This document shows, piece after piece, positions 5,974 to 6,478 of a DNA stretch of 6,478 nucleotides; the first letter of the stretch is position 1, and every line of letters starts with the position of its first letter. The position numbers were made by a program, and so were the translations under genes. Source of the stretch: Pseudomonadota bacterium (GTDB lineage Bacteria > Pseudomonadota > Alphaproteobacteria > Rhizobiales > Devosiaceae); the NCBI GenBank assembly GCA_023437755.1, contig JAEZFJ010000134.1:1-6478 (forward strand). Direction: 5' to 3'. The notes beneath the pieces are model-generated. The model saw only the letters and a program-made list of their open reading frames with translations, was not told where the DNA came from and did no database searches.

Positions 5974-6478
5974 ATGATGGCTGAAATGCCCCCAACCGCG
6001 CCGGCGGTGAAACCGGCTAACCCCAATTTTTCGTCGGGCCCGTGTGCCAAGCGTCCAGGCTGGACGGTTGAGGCGCTGGCCAATGCTCTGGTCGGCCGCT
6101 CGCATCGGTCCAAGCCCGGCAAGGCCCGCATCCAGCGAGCGATCGACCTCACCCGTGAGCTGCTCGAGGTGCCGGCGGACTACCGCATCGGCATCGTGCC
6201 GGCTTCCGATACCGGCGCCGTCGAGATGTTCCTGTGGAGCGCCCTCGGCGCTCGCGGCGTCGACATGCTGGCCTGGGAATCGTTCGGCGCCGGCTGGGTG
6301 ACCGACGTGCAGAAGCAGCTCAAGCTCGACGATGTGCGGGTGCTTGATGCGCCATACGGCGAACTGCCGGATCTCACGCAGGTGGATTTTGACCGCGACG
6401 TGGTCTTCACCTGGAACGGCACCACCTCCGGCGTGCGCGTCGCCAATGGCGAGTGGATCCCGGCCGATCGCAAGGGGC
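5974..6478 (+). CDS. serC: Phosphoserine aminotransferase SerC, C-terminus cut by window edge
   Basis: SerC is a pyridoxal-phosphate enzyme that makes 3-phosphoserine from 3-phosphohydroxypyruvate and glutamate, the second step of serine synthesis. 168 codons are visible, about 40 percent of the usual length, and the frame stays open to the window end. The N-terminus ANPNFSSGPCAKRPGW, the substrate-binding GRSHRSK at 41-47, the cofactor-phosphate region PASDTGAVE at 76-84, WESFGAGW at 101-108 and FTWNGTTSGVR at 145-155 are typical of the alphaproteobacterial type. The lysine that binds the cofactor lies beyond the window. Two tandem ATGs (5974, 5977) are possible starts; GGAGGG at 5962-5967 is six bases from the first, which I prefer. 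It is probably followed by serA, as is usual with this leader, but that is not visible here. It is transcribed away from the hydrolase gene. Confidence 0.97.
   Translation, partial: MMAEMPPTAPAVKPANPNFSSGPCAKRPGWTVEALANALVGRSHRSKPGKARIQRAIDLTRELLEVPADYRIGIVPASDTGAVEMFLWSALGARGVDMLAWESFGAGWVTDVQKQLKLDDVRVLDAPYGELPDLTQVDFDRDVVFTWNGTTSGVRVANGEWIPADRKG

Overview
The window is GC-rich DNA from an alphaproteobacterium, most likely of the order Hyphomicrobiales (Rhizobiales). A Devosia-like genus is a guess from protein style and was not tested by any search. Three things support this placement: the ftsH-glmM gene order, the alphaproteobacterial type of SerC beginning 'NFSSGPCAKRPGW', and a short structured leader before serC resembling the alphaproteobacterial serC RNA motif. 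The region reads as ordinary chromosome. I see no transposase, integrase, CRISPR array, tRNA, rRNA or run of phage genes.

Layout, left to right. Positions 1-1574 (+) hold the C-terminal part of the membrane AAA+ protease FtsH, cut by the window edge and closed by a hairpin terminator. Positions 1734-3077 (+) hold glmM, for amino-sugar and cell-wall precursor synthesis. The 113-base gap before the next gene is dense in signals: three TTAA half-sites, two of them in exact TTAA-N7-TTAA (CtrA-type) spacing, a 10-bp palindrome, and an 8-bp inverted repeat beside the ribosome binding site. Positions 3191-3904 (+) encode an exported outer-membrane beta-barrel protein, followed by two hairpins. Positions 4022-5053 (+) encode a stand-alone LigC-type ATP-dependent DNA ligase. 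It converges with 5056-5757 (-), a peptidoglycan-binding plus CHAP/NlpC-like (TIGR02594-type) probable cell-wall hydrolase. The two stop codons lie in one 8-bp palindrome. From 5758 to 5889 I see no gene or convincing signal. At 5890-5973 a near-consensus sigma-70 promoter leads into the serC leader, and serC runs off the right edge from 5974.

The genes do not form one pathway. FtsH, GlmM, the outer-membrane protein and the hydrolase all concern the cell envelope. The ligase is a DNA-repair gene, and serC begins the serine-biosynthesis operon.

I found no wholly new system. The signals most worth a second look are the serC leader, where an anti-Shine-Dalgarno segment has two mutually exclusive partners, the CtrA-type site before the outer-membrane protein gene, and a GlmM whose FGTDGIRG motif reads FGTAGIRG.
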